This document shows positions 63,006-64,000 of a stretch of 64,000 bases of DNA, piece by piece. The notes beneath the pieces are model-generated. The model saw only the letters and a list, made by a program, of their open reading frames with translations, ran no database searches and was not told the DNA's origin. Positions within the stretch are counted from its first letter, which is position 1. Each line of letters starts with the position of its first letter. The DNA comes from Psychrobacter frigidicola (GTDB lineage Bacteria > Pseudomonadota > Gammaproteobacteria > Pseudomonadales > Moraxellaceae), in the NCBI RefSeq assembly GCF_007997305.1, contig NZ_VORZ01000001.1, positions 62,001-126,000 on the forward strand, written 5' to 3'. The translations under genes were made by a program, and so were the position numbers.

Positions 63006-63863
63006 CTATCTTGGCAAAAACTTAAATTCAAATAATCCAAATCCGGCATTATTAGTATTGCTGTCAATATCTGTATCGATATCTGTCGTAATGGCACCAA
63101 TAACAGCGCTAACTTTAGGCTGGCGTGTGTCTTTATCGAGCAGGCGCCAATCACCAAGCACGTAGCGGCTTCTGCCATCAGAGCTGCGATGAATCTCAGG
63201 ACGATGCGTATGACCATGTAGCAGCGCGTCAAAGGTATAAAGGGCGTAATTCACCGCGCCTTCATTCACATCCATAATATGAGCGGCTTTAGTAGTATTT
63301 TTTTCTTTACTTTTTTGCCTTATATTCTCGGCAATGGCCAAGCGTTTTTCTAATGATTTATTGAGCAGATACCACTGGGTTACTCTGTTGCGCATTATTT
63401 TGCGAAAGAACTGATATTTTTTATCATCGGTACAGAGGGCATCGCCATGCTCTAAACGATACCGCTGCTGTCCAATATGTAAGGTATAAGGCTCATAAAT
63501 CAGCTCACCACCGAATACATTACAGAAAGGCTGACCTAATAAAAAATCACGGTTGCCATGCATCACTAATACTTCACAACCATCAACACGCAGTTGTTTT
63601 AACTTCATCATCAGTGGGGTTAACCAATGTGTCTGTTGTTCAATCTCTGATAGTGATAAATAAGCGTCATCCCCTAGCCACACCTCAAACCAATCCCCTA
63701 GAATGAATAAGCGCTTAAGGGCAGGTAGGGCAAGACAGTCATCAAGCAAGGCCAAAAAAGCCTGCACTAAGGCAGGCTCTTCAGGTGATAAATGCAAGTC
63801 GCTAATCAATACTTGCCGCACCTCATGAGGGCGGGTGGTAATCAGATGGTCGAAACTTTGCAT
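63006..63863 (-). CDS. lpxH: UDP-2,3-diacylglucosamine diphosphatase
   Basis: LpxH hydrolyses UDP-2,3-diacylglucosamine to lipid X in lipid A synthesis. The 285-residue protein has the metallophosphoesterase motifs in order: SDLHLSPEEP, GDWFEVWLGDD, HGNRDFLLG and HGHTHRPEIH. It is longer than E. coli LpxH (240 residues), with a charged insert at about 155-180 and a C-terminal stretch with many Asp and Thr. It lies immediately downstream of the peptidyl-prolyl isomerase gene that runs off the window. Confidence 0.93.
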   Translation of the reverse strand: MQSFDHLITTRPHEVRQVLISDLHLSPEEPALVQAFLALLDDCLALPALKRLFILGDWFEVWLGDDAYLSLSEIEQQTHWLTPLMMKLKQLRVDGCEVLVMHGNRDFLLGQPFCNVFGGELIYEPYTLHIGQQRYRLEHGDALCTDDKKYQFFRKIMRNRVTQWYLLNKSLEKRLAIAENIRQKSKEKNTTKAAHIMDVNEGAVNYALYTFDALLHGHTHRPEIHRSSDGRSRYVLGDWRLLDKDTRQPKVSAVIGAITTDIDTDIDSNTNNAGFGLFEFKFLPR

Positions 63864-63895
63864 TTATCATAATCCTAGTAGTTTATATAAGGCGC

Positions 63896-64000
63896 TTACT
63901 CAGAAATAATCTTCGCTGAGTTGATGATAACTGGCGTTTTTGGCACATCAGCATGCATACCGAAGCGACCAGTAGGGACACCTTTCATTTTTTCAATCAC
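63896..64000 (-). CDS. ppiB: Peptidyl-prolyl cis-trans isomerase (cyclophilin), C-terminal end only
   Basis: The last 34 codons of a gene that starts beyond the window. The reading is VIEKMKGVPTGRFGMHADVPKTPVIINSAKIISE and a TAA, which follows the C-terminal pattern of cyclophilin B (VVDKIKxxxTGxxGxHxDVPxxxVIIxxA). It precedes lpxH on the same strand with a gap of about 30 bp, so the two are probably co-transcribed, as ppiB-lpxH are in enterobacteria. Confidence 0.8.
   Translation of the reverse strand: MIEKMKGVPTGRFGMHADVPKTPVIINSAKIISE

Noticed and set aside
1-64000. CRISPR arrays, tRNA or rRNA genes
   Set aside because: No spaced direct repeats and no cloverleaf or rRNA-like segments were recognised by eye.

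Overview
The window looks like chromosome of a Psychrobacter-like gammaproteobacterium (Moraxellaceae). The basis is protein-level resemblance and gene order: nadBA, a Nudix-type NAD regulator and nadC; rluB and scpB-scpA-trpS; secB-grxC-rhodanese; moderate to low GC. The genus is an inference from recognition, not from a database search.

Layout. 1-2.2 kb: two OmpA-like proteins and a LysO-type exporter. 2.3-7.7 kb: the NAD de novo genes, in which nadB carries an in-frame stop. A Nudix-like regulator lies between nadA and nadC, and two almost identical palindromes precede nadA and nadC. 7.8-10.9 kb: a MarC protein, a trimethylamine monooxygenase and a LysE-type exporter. 11.1-13.2 kb: three tandem, diverged, helical paralogs of unknown function, then rluB. 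14.3-43.5 kb: a large capsule/exopolysaccharide locus inserted between rluB and scpB. 43.5-64 kb: housekeeping genes (scpB, scpA, trpS, lpxL, rpsI, rplM, rsmD, mrdA, a DUF445 gene, ccmFGHI, adk, secB, grxC, a rhodanese gene, rsgA, orn, lpxH and the end of ppiB).

The capsule locus starts with wza-wzb-wzc. It continues with a membrane 4,6-dehydratase and a WbpO/WbpP-type pair (expected product UDP-GalNAcA), then AT-rich genes: glycosyltransferases, an EpsG-type polymerase, a short initiating sugar transferase, a small unknown ORF, a formyltransferase and a DegT-type aminotransferase. wzi and an OafA-type O-acyltransferase follow. A second AT-rich module holds a TupA-type ATP-grasp protein, Wzx and another GT2. 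Together these predict a Wzx/Wzy-dependent capsule with a hexosaminuronic acid and an N-formylated 4-amino-4,6-dideoxy sugar. An asparagine-synthase-like gene that might amidate the uronic acid is broken by two in-frame stops. The second module is peppered with relics: a decayed IS630 element with recognisable terminal repeats, a diverged 52-bp repeat, a 55-codon chimeric ORF and a probable IS30 relic.

The most interesting points are the three in-frame stops in two otherwise coherent genes, the shared NAD-gene palindromes, the three-paralog cluster whose middle member carries an EF-hand-like loop, the palindrome around the predicted wza -10 box, and the 21-bp tandem duplication inside wzb.
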